In this document: positions 14,691 through 26,550 of the stretch, in pieces
How positions within the stretch are numbered: position 1 is the first letter of the stretch
Layout: every line of letters begins with the position of its first letter
DNA from: DASQHW01 sp038209365
GTDB taxonomy: Bacteria > Actinomycetota > Acidimicrobiia > IMCC26256 > PALSA-610
Assembly (NCBI GenBank): GCA_038209365.1
Contig: JBBQXS010000019.1
Coordinates: forward strand, 1-64,000
Direction of reading: 5' to 3'
Length of the DNA: 64,000 nucleotides
Program-made: the position numbers and the translations under genes
Notes under the pieces: generated by a model
The model's database searches: none
Told to the model about the DNA's origin: nothing
Seen by the model: only the letters and a program-made list of their open reading frames with translations

Positions 14691-15407
14691 ATGGGCGCCC
14701 CGGCGCTACCGACGCTTCCCCGCCGTGATCACGAGGCCCGCACCCGGTTGCACGCCGCGGCCGCGCGCGCCGCGCCCACGGTCCTGGCGCGCGACCGGCT
14801 GCTCGTAGTCGGCGGGCCGGTCGGGGAATTCCTTCCGGCGGGCGGCATCCGTCGCGGCAGCACGGTCGCGCTCGACGGGCCGCCGGGTGCGGGATCGACG
14901 ACGGTTGCGTGCGCGCTGGCCGCGGCCGCCACTTCCGTCGGGGAGTGGGCAGCGGTCGTCGACCCCGACGGGACGTTCGGCGGGCGCGCCGCTGCCGACG
15001 CCGGTGTCGCGCTCGAGCGGTGCGCGGTGGTGCGGCGCGTGCCGGCCGATCGGTGGTCGACGGTCGTCGCCGCGCTGCTCGACGGCGTTGCCGTCGTGAT
15101 TACCGCGGTCCCGCCGTATGTACGCACCGGTGATGCGCGGCGGCTGACCGCTCGCGCCCGCGAGCGCGCCGCGGTGCTCGTCGCACTCGGCGGCTGGCCG
15201 GCCGAAGCGTCGGTGCGGCTGCACGTCCGTGCCGGCGCTTGGCACGGGCTCGACGCCGGCGGGGGGCTGCTCGCAACTCGTGATCTCGAGGTGCGCGTCG
15301 AAGGAAGGGAGACGACGGCGAAGGCGACCGGAGGGGAGCCGGAGCGTGGAGTCGACCCGATGTCAAGGGAGCCGATATCACCGCGCCCGTTCGCGCAGGC
15401 GGGATGA
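14691..15407 (+). CDS. imuA: ImuA'-type RecA-like mutasome protein
   Basis: Accessory factor of damage-induced translesion synthesis, thought to link ImuB and DnaE2 to RecA/DNA. The 238 residues show a RecA-like core: LPAGGIRRGSTVALDG and a Walker A-like GPPGAGSTT (about 63-71). The later WAAVVDPDGTFG and VALLDG regions lack a standard Walker B. The C-terminal tail is low complexity. ATG 14691 follows an SOS box and -10 element, and the stop overlaps the imuB ATG (15404-15407). Assignment rests on the RecA-like fold, the LexA box and the imuB/dnaE2 neighbours. Confidence 0.85.
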   Translation: MGAPALPTLPRRDHEARTRLHAAAARAAPTVLARDRLLVVGGPVGEFLPAGGIRRGSTVALDGPPGAGSTTVACALAAAATSVGEWAAVVDPDGTFGGRAAADAGVALERCAVVRRVPADRWSTVVAALLDGVAVVITAVPPYVRTGDARRLTARARERAAVLVALGGWPAEASVRLHVRAGAWHGLDAGGGLLATRDLEVRVEGRETTAKATGGEPERGVDPMSREPISPRPFAQAG

Positions 15408-16981
15408 CACGCACCGGCTGCGTGTGGTGCCCCGACTGGCCGGTCATTGCCGCGCGCCGGCGAGACGAGGCCCTGCGCGACGTTCCGGTCGTCGTGCGTG
15501 AGCGCGTCGGGAGCCGCGATGTCGTGCGGGCGGCTTCGGATGAGGCGCGCGCCGACGGTGTGACACGCGGGATGGGGCGACGGGAAGCCGAAGCCCGGTG
15601 CCCCGGTGTGGCGTGCGTCGATGCCGACCCGGCGAACGAAGCCCGGACGTTCGAGGTCGTGGCGCGCGCGGTCGAGACGTTCACTCCGCGAGTCGTGCTC
15701 GAGCGGCCGGGACGCTGTGACTTCCCGACCCGCGGTCCGGCCCGGTACTTCGGCGGTGACGAGCCGCTCGCCCGAAAGGCCCGTGACTTGATCGCCGATG
15801 CGCTGGGTCCCGACGGCACCGACGTGCGGGTCGGGATCGCCGATGGCGTGTTCACCGCGCGCCTGGCAGCTCGGAGGCAATGTGTCGTACCCGCGGGAGG
15901 ATCGGCCGCGTTCCTCGCGGCGTGGCCGGTGTCGACGCTCGACGACGACGAGCTCGCGAGCTTGTTGATGCGGCTCGGCCTGCGCACGCTCGGCGCCGTT
16001 GCCGCGCTCGCGCCCGACGTGGTGTTGGCGCGCTTCGGCGCGCAAGGGCGTCGGTTCCACGAGCTCGCCCGCGGCATCGATGCCGGACCACCCGTGCTCG
16101 TCGCTCCACCGCCCGATCTCGTCGAGCACAGCGAGCTCGACCCACCGGCCGAACGCGTGGACATCGCTGCGTTCGCGGCGAAAGAGCTTGCCGACCGATT
16201 GTGCGCGCGCCTCGCAGACCGCGGGCTGGCGTGCACGCGCGTGATGATCCAGGCCGAGACCGAGCACGGCGAACGGCTCGCGCGCTGCTGGCGTCATGAC
16301 GGGGGACTTTCCGCGCTCACACCCGGCGCGCTCGCCGAACGGGTCCGCTGGCAACTCGACGGATGGGTCACCACCGGTGCCACGACTGCGGGGATCACGC
16401 TGCTCACGCTCGTCCCCGACGAAGTCGTGCCGGCCGATGGGCGCCAGCTCGGCTTCTGGGGTGGCGACCAGGCGGCGCACGACCGCGCCGACCGCGCGCT
16501 CGCGCGCGTGCAGGGGATGCTCGGCTATGACGCCGTCGTCACTGCGGTCGTGCAAGGTGGACGCACACCCGCCGAGCAAGTGCGATGGGTGCCGTGGAGT
16601 GAGCCGCGCGAACCGGAACGTCCGCTCCACGTCGGAACGGAGACGGCGGCATGGCCGGGCGCGCTCCCGCCGCCGTTTCCGGCTCGGGTGTTCGATCCGC
16701 CGATCCCCGCCCAGCTCACCGACATCGACGGCAGGCCCGTCACGATTTCCGGGCGCGGCGAGCAACAACACGCGCCCGCGTGCGTCCGCAGTCGTGTCGT
16801 CGAAGGCGCCGTGCGCGCGTGGGCCGGTCCGTGGGCGCATGACGTGCGGTGGTGGGACCCACGCACCCATCGTCGCTGTGCGCATTACCAATTGCTCGTC
16901 GACGATTCAAAAGGACGTCAGGTTGCGTGCCTGGCGGTCGTCGAACACGGCCGGGCCGCGATCGAAGCCCTTTACGACTAG
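15404..16981 (+). CDS. imuB: ImuB, inactive Y-family polymerase hub
   Basis: Bridges DnaE2 to the beta clamp in SOS mutagenesis. The 525 residues follow the Y-family layout from the N-terminal CVWCPDWPVIAA through thumb-like LGLRTLGAVAAL. The catalytic acidic motifs of active DinB are missing, as known for ImuB. A clamp-binding peptide RQLGFWGGD lies near residue 350, matching the QL-x-LW type motif. The C-terminal HYQLLVDD / VACLAVVEHG region is typical. It is translationally coupled to imuA'. Its stop overlaps that of the convergent lipase gene by 4 bp. Confidence 0.92.
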   Translation: MTRTGCVWCPDWPVIAARRRDEALRDVPVVVRERVGSRDVVRAASDEARADGVTRGMGRREAEARCPGVACVDADPANEARTFEVVARAVETFTPRVVLERPGRCDFPTRGPARYFGGDEPLARKARDLIADALGPDGTDVRVGIADGVFTARLAARRQCVVPAGGSAAFLAAWPVSTLDDDELASLLMRLGLRTLGAVAALAPDVVLARFGAQGRRFHELARGIDAGPPVLVAPPPDLVEHSELDPPAERVDIAAFAAKELADRLCARLADRGLACTRVMIQAETEHGERLARCWRHDGGLSALTPGALAERVRWQLDGWVTTGATTAGITLLTLVPDEVVPADGRQLGFWGGDQAAHDRADRALARVQGMLGYDAVVTAVVQGGRTPAEQVRWVPWSEPREPERPLHVGTETAAWPGALPPPFPARVFDPPIPAQLTDIDGRPVTISGRGEQQHAPACVRSRVVEGAVRAWAGPWAHDVRWWDPRTHRRCAHYQLLVDDSKGRQVACLAVVEHGRAAIEALYD

Positions 16982-17841
16982 CGACCGAGTGCGGCGAGCA
17001 CCGCGTTGGCCATGCCTTGTTCACCTGCGGCGTTCGGGTGCACGGGCGCAGCCGGTTGGTTCGGCACCACGGGCTCGATCCACCGGTTGATCGTGAGCGG
17101 CTGGCACGCGTCATGTCCGATGCTCGGCGTGTAGGTGTCGACATACGTCGCGTGATTCGCGGCGGCCGTGCTCGCGAGCATTCCGTTCAAGGCTTTCTCG
17201 ATGCCGCGCAGGTAAGGCACGTCGTCGGGCGCGAGCGGCATCTGTGGCCAGCAGCCGTTGCCGGTGTCGGGGAAGATCGCCGGATAGCCGACCACGTAGA
17301 TCTTCGCCGCCGACGAGCGCGCCTTGATGCCCTTCAACACCGCCGCGACCTTGGGCGCGGTGTCGGCGATGCGCTGGCGCAGCTCGTCGTGACCGTTGAC
17401 GACATAGCGGTCCTGGCACGGATGACCGGTCGGCGTCGGGCTCGCGCAGTCCTCGAAGATCGAGACGAAGCCGATGTCATTGCCGCTGATGCCGAGCGTC
17501 ACGAGCCGGGTGTTGCCGTCGAGCCGGTTGAACTGCGGCGGGTTGTCCGGGCCGACGTCCATGGCTTGGGTCCCGGTCATGTCCTTCGTCTGCGCCCCGC
17601 TGCAACTCGCGTCGCGGAACTCCGTCGGGCGGACCGTCGGCGCGATCAGGTGCGGGTAGTTGTGGTCGGAGCGGTAGCACTGACCGGCCGCGGGGTCCTG
17701 GTTCGGGATCGCCGGGCCCGACGTGTACGAGTCGCCCAGCGCGACGTAGGCACCGCGAATCGCTGTCGCGGCGCCGGCCGAGGGGAGCATCAGCGCGAGC
17801 AGACCGAGGGCGACCGCGAGCACGACCAGGATTTTGCGCAT
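16978..17841 (-). CDS. Secreted SGNH-family lipase/esterase
   Basis: 287-residue exported hydrolase. A signal peptide (MRKILVVLAVALGLLALMLP, then AGAATA) is followed by SGNH block I GDSYTSG with the nucleophile Ser, block III GISGNDIGF, and block V VHPNAAGE with the catalytic His. Paired cysteines (GQCYRSD, DASCSG, EDCASP, HPCQD, NGCWP, DACQP) suggest disulfides outside the cell. Its start faces dnaE2 with 102 bp between, and its end overlaps imuB. It therefore sits inside the mutasome locus in opposite orientation, with no obvious functional link. Confidence 0.9.
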   Translation of the reverse strand: MRKILVVLAVALGLLALMLPSAGAATAIRGAYVALGDSYTSGPAIPNQDPAAGQCYRSDHNYPHLIAPTVRPTEFRDASCSGAQTKDMTGTQAMDVGPDNPPQFNRLDGNTRLVTLGISGNDIGFVSIFEDCASPTPTGHPCQDRYVVNGHDELRQRIADTAPKVAAVLKGIKARSSAAKIYVVGYPAIFPDTGNGCWPQMPLAPDDVPYLRGIEKALNGMLASTAAANHATYVDTYTPSIGHDACQPLTINRWIEPVVPNQPAAPVHPNAAGEQGMANAVLAALGR

Positions 17842-17895
17842 GCAGACATGTTCCCGGCGAGCCCGTTCACAAACCTACGAGCGGCGTCTTGTGTA

Positions 17896-17911
17896 CCGAA
17901 CATGTGTTCGA
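17896..17911 (+). promoter_or_regulatory. SOS (LexA) box upstream of dnaE2
   Basis: CCGAACATGTGTTCGA matches the box upstream of imuA' except at two central spacer bases. It abuts the -10 TACGGT (17912-17917) in the same arrangement. The divergent lipase start is 55 bp away on the other side. Confidence 0.87.
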
Positions 17912-17917
17912 TACGGT
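17912..17917 (+). promoter_or_regulatory. -10 element of the dnaE2 promoter
   Basis: TACGGT immediately follows the LexA box. Transcription would start near 17924, leaving a short leader with the ribosome site GGAGGAGGAG at 17929-17938. Confidence 0.55.
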
Positions 17918-17943
17918 CGTTGATCTTCGGAGGAGGAGCCGGC

Positions 17944-21285
<3,342 letters not shown>

Positions 21286-21290
21286 AGCCA

Positions 21291-21339
21291 GTTCTTGCGA
21301 CGTTTGACGCCACATAGTGTCGCTGCATGTCGCAAGAAC
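21291..21339. repeat. 11-bp inverted repeat spanning the start of an oxidase gene
   Basis: GTTCTTGCGAC (21291-21301) and GTCGCAAGAAC (21329-21339) are exact reverse complements. They flank the putative -10 TAGTGT (21315-21320) and the ATG at 21327. This could be an operator or an RNA hairpin that masks the start codon. It begins 5 bp after the dnaE2 stop. Confidence 0.6.
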
Positions 21340-22364
21340 CTCGTCGAGAGCGGACCGAAGTCGTCGTGATCGGCGGCGGGCTGCTCGGCCTCTCGGCGGC
21401 TCGTGCGTTGCGAGCGCGCGGGCGGGACGTGCTGGTGCTGGAGCGCGAGACCATCGGTCACGCCCGTGGCGGATCCAAGGGCGCATCGCGCATCTTCCGC
21501 CTCGGCTATGTCGACCCGCGTGACGTGCGGATGGCGATGAATGCGCGGCCACTGTGGAGGGAGCTCGAAGCGGAGACGGGCTGCCATCTGCTGGAAACGA
21601 CCGGCCAGCTGACGTTCGGCGCAGGAATGGACGCGCTCCGGCGCTCGATGACCGACGCCGGTGCGCCGGTACGAGCGATAGCGGCCGCCGAGGTGCACGA
21701 GAGGTTCCCCGATCTCGCGGTGCCCGGCGATGCGCTCTTCGAGCCCGAATCGGCGGTGATCGACGCGGCCGCGACACTCGCGGTGCTCCGGCGCGCGGTC
21801 GACGACGTCATCCGTGAGCACATGGCGGTCACGGACATCGTCGACGACGGCCGGCGCGTGCGCGTCACGACGGAAGGTGGCGACGTCGAGGCCGACGTCG
21901 CGGTCGTGTGCCCGGGACCGTGGTCCGGGAAACTCCTCGCGCTCGAGACGTTCGCGACGCTCGAACATGTTGCGTACTTCCGTCACCGCGAGAGCGAGCG
22001 CCCGCCGCTGCCCATCTTCGTCGAGTTCGCCGATCCCGCGGTGTACGGATTGCCCACGCCGGCGATGGGCGCGTGCAAGCTCGCGCTGCATCACGCGGGT
22101 CCCGTGGTCGATCCCGATCGCACGAGCATGGATCCGCAGCCTGAGCATGTCGACGCAATCGTTCGGGCCGCGGCCCGGCTGCTGCCGGCCTTCGATCCCA
22201 CACCGGTGCACGTCGAGACGTGCATGTACGACAACACGACGAGCGAGGAATTCGTGCTCGAGCGCCGTGGGCGAGTCGTCGTCGGTGCAGGAACGTCGGG
22301 CCACGGCTTCAAGTTCGGGCCACTGCTCGGCGAGCGTCTCGCCGACCTCGCCACGACCACCTGA
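21327..22364 (+). CDS. FAD-dependent amine oxidase of the sarcosine oxidase / N-methyltryptophan oxidase family
   Basis: Oxidises a secondary amine such as sarcosine or an N-methyl amino acid. The 345 residues open with the dinucleotide fold VVVIGGGLLGLSAARAL (about 12-28), followed by GGSKGASRIFRLGY, the family's substrate/flavin loop. CMYDNTTSEEF carries the Cys that binds FAD covalently in this family. GTSGHGFKFGP is the C-terminal flavin motif. The actual substrate cannot be told. An inverted repeat surrounds its start. It is followed two bases later by a small membrane protein, so the two are probably co-transcribed. Confidence 0.88.
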   Translation: MSQEPRRERTEVVVIGGGLLGLSAARALRARGRDVLVLERETIGHARGGSKGASRIFRLGYVDPRDVRMAMNARPLWRELEAETGCHLLETTGQLTFGAGMDALRRSMTDAGAPVRAIAAAEVHERFPDLAVPGDALFEPESAVIDAAATLAVLRRAVDDVIREHMAVTDIVDDGRRVRVTTEGGDVEADVAVVCPGPWSGKLLALETFATLEHVAYFRHRESERPPLPIFVEFADPAVYGLPTPAMGACKLALHHAGPVVDPDRTSMDPQPEHVDAIVRAAARLLPAFDPTPVHVETCMYDNTTSEEFVLERRGRVVVGAGTSGHGFKFGPLLGERLADLATTT

Positions 22365-22365
22365 C

Positions 22366-22608
22366 GTGTCGATCGTTCGCGCCGTCCTCTTCGCAATCGG
22401 CTACCCGGTCGCCATCGTCGTCATCGTTCGGTTCGTGCCGGTGGTGCGCCAGCAGCGGCTCCGCTGGTTCGCCGCACACGAGATCGCGGTGTTGATGATC
22501 GTCACCGGTTGGGCCACCGACGGGAAGTGGCAGGCGGTCGCCATCAACGCCACGTGGCTCGTTGCCGCCGCCGTCTGGTATCTCGGCGCGGCGAGACGCG
22601 CGGCCTAG
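22366..22608 (+). CDS. Small membrane protein
   Basis: 80 residues with two or three hydrophobic segments (AVLFAIGYPVAIVVIVRF, IAVLMIVTGWAT, INATWLVAAAVWYLG) and a basic C-terminus. GTG 22366 starts one base after the oxidase stop, which suggests co-transcription. I recognise no family. Confidence 0.6.
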   Translation: MSIVRAVLFAIGYPVAIVVIVRFVPVVRQQRLRWFAAHEIAVLMIVTGWATDGKWQAVAINATWLVAAAVWYLGAARRAA

Positions 22609-22651
22609 GGCGGCTGCGGGCGCGCCGGCTGAGCGCGCGAGACTCCGGGGC

Positions 22652-23770
22652 ATGACCGCAACGATCGGGCCCTGTATCTCCGCCGACTCCCACGTGACGG
22701 AGCCGCCCGGCACGTACATCGACCGGATCGATCCGAAATTTCGCGACCGCGCGCCCCGCATCCACCACCACGACACGCTGGGCGACGTGATGCTGATCGA
22801 CAACGGCAAGAGCCTCGTGCCGTTCTGGCTGGTCGCGGCCGCCGGGCGTCCCACCGAGGAGGTACGTCTCGACAGTCACAAGCGCTGGGAGGACTTGTGG
22901 CGTGGGGGATGGGATCCCGTTGCCCGCCTGGGAGACCAGGACATCGACGGCGTCGTCGCCGAGGTGATCTACCCGTCGGTTGGCATGTTGCTGTGCAACC
23001 TCCGCGACGTCGACTACCAGCGCGCGTGCTTCCAGGCATACAACCTGTGGATCTCGGAGTTCTGCGCGACATCACCCGAGCGCTTGATCGGCATCGGCCA
23101 AACCGCGCTGCGCACGCCCGAGGAAGGAGTGCGTGACCTCGAGGAGATGAAGTCACTCGGGTTACGCGGCGTCATGCTCCCCGGCGTACCGCCCGAGAAG
23201 GACTACGACCACCCGATGTACGACGAGCTGTGGGACGCGATCGTCGACCTCGGCCTGCCGCCGTCGTTCCACATCCTCACGAGCCGCAGCGACACACCGG
23301 GCGCGGATCACGTGCGCGGTCCGAAGCTCAACAGCTTCATGTCGATCGTGCGCGGCAACCAGGACATCATCGGCACGCTGATCTTCGGCGCGGTGTTCGA
23401 TCGCCACCCCGATCTGCGCGTGGTCTGTGTGGAGGCCGATGCCGGTTGGGCTCCGCACTGGATGTACCGAGCGGACCACGGGTACGACCGCCATCGCAAC
23501 TGGTTGACCGCGGGGGAGCTGACGCGCCGCCCGAGCGAGTGGTTCTGGGGCAACGTGTACACGACGTTCCAGGACGACTGGGTCGCGTTCCGGCTCGCCG
23601 ACATGATGAACGTCGAGCGGTTGATGTGGGCGAACGACTTCCCGCACAGCGATGCCACGTGGCCCAACAGCCAGAAGCTGCTCGCCGAGCACGCCCGCCA
23701 TCTCGACGACCACGCCCGCGGCCGGATCCTGCACGACAACGTCGCCGAGCTCTACGGCCTCAGCGTCTGA
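22652..23770 (+). CDS. Amidohydrolase-2 family metal-dependent hydrolase
   Basis: 372-residue TIM-barrel hydrolase or decarboxylase of the PF04909 type. The N-terminal metal motif appears as ISADSHVTEP (Asp-x-His). The barrel has FHILTSR, VVCVEADAGWAPHW and a C-terminal catalytic Asp in MWANDFPHSDATWP. Members act on aromatic or cyclic acids and are common in actinobacterial catabolic loci. Substrate is unknown. ATG 22652 gives the usual short lead before the metal motif. Confidence 0.87.
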   Translation: MTATIGPCISADSHVTEPPGTYIDRIDPKFRDRAPRIHHHDTLGDVMLIDNGKSLVPFWLVAAAGRPTEEVRLDSHKRWEDLWRGGWDPVARLGDQDIDGVVAEVIYPSVGMLLCNLRDVDYQRACFQAYNLWISEFCATSPERLIGIGQTALRTPEEGVRDLEEMKSLGLRGVMLPGVPPEKDYDHPMYDELWDAIVDLGLPPSFHILTSRSDTPGADHVRGPKLNSFMSIVRGNQDIIGTLIFGAVFDRHPDLRVVCVEADAGWAPHWMYRADHGYDRHRNWLTAGELTRRPSEWFWGNVYTTFQDDWVAFRLADMMNVERLMWANDFPHSDATWPNSQKLLAEHARHLDDHARGRILHDNVAELYGLSV

Positions 23771-23785
23771 GCCGTTCGCGCCGCG

Positions 23786-24637
23786 CTACAGCGCATCCGC
23801 GTTGAACGTGTCGCACCTCGGCGGTTCGCCGGTGTCGTAACCGGTGCGGAACCAGCGTTGGCGTTGCTCGGCCGTGCCGTGCGTGAACGCTTCGGGCGAG
23901 ACGCGTCCCTGCGCCTGCTGTTGGATTCGGTCGTCGCCGACCGCCGCCGCCGCGTCGAGCCCGTCGGCGATGTCGCCGGCGGTGAGCTCTTCGATGAACT
24001 TGGTCTCGAGCGCATGGCGCGCCCAGACGCCCGCGTAGCAGTCGGCTTGGAGCTCGAGACGCACCGAGCCGCTCTGTGGACCCCGCCGATCGTTCCCCAC
24101 GCGCTCGTCGGTACCTTCGATGTGCTGTACGTGGTGCCCGTACTCGTGCGCGATCACGTATGCCTCCGCGAACGGCCCGCCGCGCGCCCCGAAGCGGGAT
24201 TTCAGCTCTTCGAAGAACCCGAGGTCGATGTACACGGTCTCGTCGACGGGGCAGTAGAACGGCCCCACCGCCGAGCTCGCAGTGCCGCATCCGGTCGACA
24301 CCTGTTGGGTGAACAGCTGGGTGTCCGCGTCGCGATACCTCGGTGTGGCCGTGTGCCAGTACTTCTGCACGCTGTTCACCACACCGACGATGCTGCAGTC
24401 CTGCCGCTGGTTCGCGTCCTCGCCGGTGCGGCAGTTCCTCGCGAGATCGTCGTTGCTGCCGCCGCCGAGGCCGAGCCCGCCGCTCCCGCCACCGCTGTTG
24501 AAGACGGTGAGCAACAAGAAGATGACGACGCCGACGATCCCACCACCCCCCACGACGCCGCCAACCGGTCCGAGCGGCATTCCGCGCGCATCGCGCACCT
24601 GGCCGGAATCGAGTGAGGCACCACGACGGAATCTCAT
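23786..24637 (-). CDS. Neutral zinc metallopeptidase (YpfJ family), membrane-anchored
   Basis: 283 residues. A short basic N-terminus is followed by a Gly-rich single membrane helix (GGGIVGVVIFLLLTVFNSGG, about 30-49). The catalytic zinc motif HEYGHHVQ lies near residue 170, with the third ligand region LELQADCYAGVWARH. The protein would face outside with the peptidase domain. Substrate is unknown for the family. ATG 24637 places the membrane helix at the expected distance. It is divergent from the PPOX gene. Confidence 0.9.
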   Translation of the reverse strand: MRFRRGASLDSGQVRDARGMPLGPVGGVVGGGGIVGVVIFLLLTVFNSGGGSGGLGLGGGSNDDLARNCRTGEDANQRQDCSIVGVVNSVQKYWHTATPRYRDADTQLFTQQVSTGCGTASSAVGPFYCPVDETVYIDLGFFEELKSRFGARGGPFAEAYVIAHEYGHHVQHIEGTDERVGNDRRGPQSGSVRLELQADCYAGVWARHALETKFIEELTAGDIADGLDAAAAVGDDRIQQQAQGRVSPEAFTHGTAEQRQRWFRTGYDTGEPPRCDTFNADAL

Positions 24638-24682
24638 GCCCCTTGATTCCCGCGGCACATCGTCTCGACACCTTCTACGTTC

Positions 24683-24688
24683 TACGCT
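24683..24688 (+). promoter_or_regulatory. -10 element of a probable leaderless promoter
   Basis: TACGCT ends 8 nt before GTG 24696 in the divergent region between the metallopeptidase and PPOX genes. Confidence 0.4.
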
Positions 24689-24695
24689 GCGGGCC

Positions 24696-25181
24696 GTGGT
24701 CGAGCCGGTTGCCGATCGTCCCGACATGCCCGAGGGGTATCTCGCCGGGGCACCGTTGCCCTGGCGCTGGGCGGAGGAGCAGCTCGATCGCGCGCGCAAC
24801 TACTGGATCACGACGATCGGGCCGCGGGGCCGCCCCCACGTGCGACCGGTCTGGGGCGTCTGGCTCGACGACAGCGTGCAGTTCAGCACCGGCGCGCGGC
24901 ATGCCGCGAATCTCGCGCGCGATCCGCGCGTCACCGTGAACCTCGAGAGTGGTGACGACTGTGTCATCCTCGAAGGACGGGGCGAAGCCGTGACCGGCGA
25001 ACAGCAACGCCGGGCGTTCATCGACGCGTGCGGACCCAAGTACGCATGGTCGATGACGCTCGAGTTCGTCGAGGTCTTGTACGTCGTGCGGCCGCGCGTC
25101 GTCCTCGGCTGGATCGCACGCGACATCGCGCACGAGTCCACGCTCTTCGGCGCGACCGCGACCCGCTGGCGCTTCGCGTAG
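24696..25181 (+). CDS. Pyridoxamine 5'-phosphate oxidase-like (PPOX) flavin/F420-binding protein
   Basis: 161-residue split-barrel protein. Features are RNYWITTIGPRGRPHVRPVW, FSTGARHAANLARDPRVTV and EGRGEAVTG, typical of the large actinobacterial PPOX group that binds FMN or F420. Reaction unknown. The presence of cofC at 1.6 kb shows F420 is available. GTG 24696 fits a leaderless promoter; the ATG at 24726 is an alternative. Confidence 0.8.
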   Translation: MVEPVADRPDMPEGYLAGAPLPWRWAEEQLDRARNYWITTIGPRGRPHVRPVWGVWLDDSVQFSTGARHAANLARDPRVTVNLESGDDCVILEGRGEAVTGEQQRRAFIDACGPKYAWSMTLEFVEVLYVVRPRVVLGWIARDIAHESTLFGATATRWRFA

Positions 25182-25298
25182 CCAGGGAGCAGGTGTTCCT
25201 CGCGTGCATCGGCGCGCCCGGCCTGTGCCGCGCGCTAGTCTTCACGGGTTCCGGACGAGTTCCGGGGGACCGCAGATGGCCGAACCGCCGAGTTCCAC

Positions 25299-26534
25299 AT
25301 GCTCCGCTTCCCGCGTCGTGTCGGCGCGCGTTTCGTCGCGCTCCTACGCGCGGACTTCGCGGGAGTCCGCGCCGGCTTCGTCGCGCTCCTGATCTCGACC
25401 GGCACCGGGCTCATCGCCGGCGTCACGCTCGGCAAGATCACGAACACCCTCGAGGACCTGCCCGGCCTCATCATCTTGGTTCCCGCAGCCGTCGGCATGC
25501 GCGGCAACGTCTTCGGTGCCCTGGGCAGCCGCCTCGGGACGTCGGTCCTTGCCGGCACGTTCCGCCTCTCCGCCCGCGTGGATACCGAGGTCGGTCAGAA
25601 CCTCGCGTCGGCCGTGCTGCTGTCGATGAGCCTCGCCTTCCTGCTCGCGGTCTCGGCGAAGGGCTTTGCCGTTGCGTTCGGCGTCCACCACTCGATCTCG
25701 ATCGCCGACTTCATCGTCGTCTCCGTCATCGGCGGGCTCATCCCCATCGTTGTCGTGATGGGGATCACCGTCGCCGTGGCGGCGATGAGCGTGCGTTACG
25801 ACTGGGACCTCGACAACGTCGCGGCGCCGGTCGTGACCGCGGCGGCGGATTCGGTGACGCTGCCCAGCCTCTTCCTCGCGACGGCACTCGTCGGCGTCGC
25901 CGGCGTCACCCCCGTACTCGGCGGGATCTGCGCGGTGGTGTGTCTCGGTGCTCTCGTGGCCGGATGGCGCGCACGTCTCCCGATACTGCGCCGCGTCGTA
26001 CGGGAGTCGGTGCCGGTGCTTCTGCTCTCGGGCTTCATCAGCATGTTGGCCGGGTTGACGATCCAAGGCCGCTTGACGCCGCTGCTGCACAAGCCCGCGC
26101 TGCTGATCGTGATCCCGCCGCTGTTGTCGTTGTCGGGCTCGCTGCCGGGCATCCTGTCGGCGCGGCTCGCTTCCAAGCTGCATCTCGGTCTGGTCGAGGT
26201 GCGCCGCGGAATGTGGCGGGGGGTGGTCGAGGACATCGCCCTCGTCTACCTCCTCGCAACGTCGATCTTCCTGGTCCTCGGATGTGCGACCCAGGCGCTC
26301 GGCGCCGCGCTGAGCCTGTCGGGTCCCGGTTTCCTCCCGACGGTCGGGGTCGTGCTGCTCGCCGGGCTGCTGGCGACGACGTGGACGAACTTCGTCGGCT
26401 ACTACGGTGCCGTTGCGACCTATCGCTACGGGCTCGATCCCGACAATTTCGGGATCCCGCTGGTGTCGGGAACGTCGGACCTGCTCGGCGCGGTCGCGCT
26501 TATCCTGTCCCTTGTCATCTTCGGGCTCACCTGA
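25299..26534 (+). CDS. Double MgtE-type divalent cation transporter (SLC41-like)
   Basis: 411-residue membrane protein with about ten helices built from two copies of the MgtE membrane domain. Copy 1 has PAAVGMRGNVFGALGSRLG and a DNVAAPVVTAAADSVTLP segment. Copy 2 has PPLLSLSGSLPGILSARLAS and DPDNFGIPLVSGTSD. These correspond to the pore and metal-binding motifs of MgtE/SLC41. The cytoplasmic N and CBS domains of bacterial MgtE are absent. The next gene, 16 bp later, encodes a PhoU/RCK_C protein that probably replaces that regulation. Magnesium is the likeliest ion. Confidence 0.85.
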   Translation: MLRFPRRVGARFVALLRADFAGVRAGFVALLISTGTGLIAGVTLGKITNTLEDLPGLIILVPAAVGMRGNVFGALGSRLGTSVLAGTFRLSARVDTEVGQNLASAVLLSMSLAFLLAVSAKGFAVAFGVHHSISIADFIVVSVIGGLIPIVVVMGITVAVAAMSVRYDWDLDNVAAPVVTAAADSVTLPSLFLATALVGVAGVTPVLGGICAVVCLGALVAGWRARLPILRRVVRESVPVLLLSGFISMLAGLTIQGRLTPLLHKPALLIVIPPLLSLSGSLPGILSARLASKLHLGLVEVRRGMWRGVVEDIALVYLLATSIFLVLGCATQALGAALSLSGPGFLPTVGVVLLAGLLATTWTNFVGYYGAVATYRYGLDPDNFGIPLVSGTSDLLGAVALILSLVIFGLT

Positions 26535-26550
26535 GCCGAGCCGGCACTCC

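Noticed and set aside
25182..25298. Possible Mg-sensing riboswitch upstream of the MgtE-like gene
   Set aside because: Only 117 bp with one small hairpin; no M-box-like conserved elements seen.
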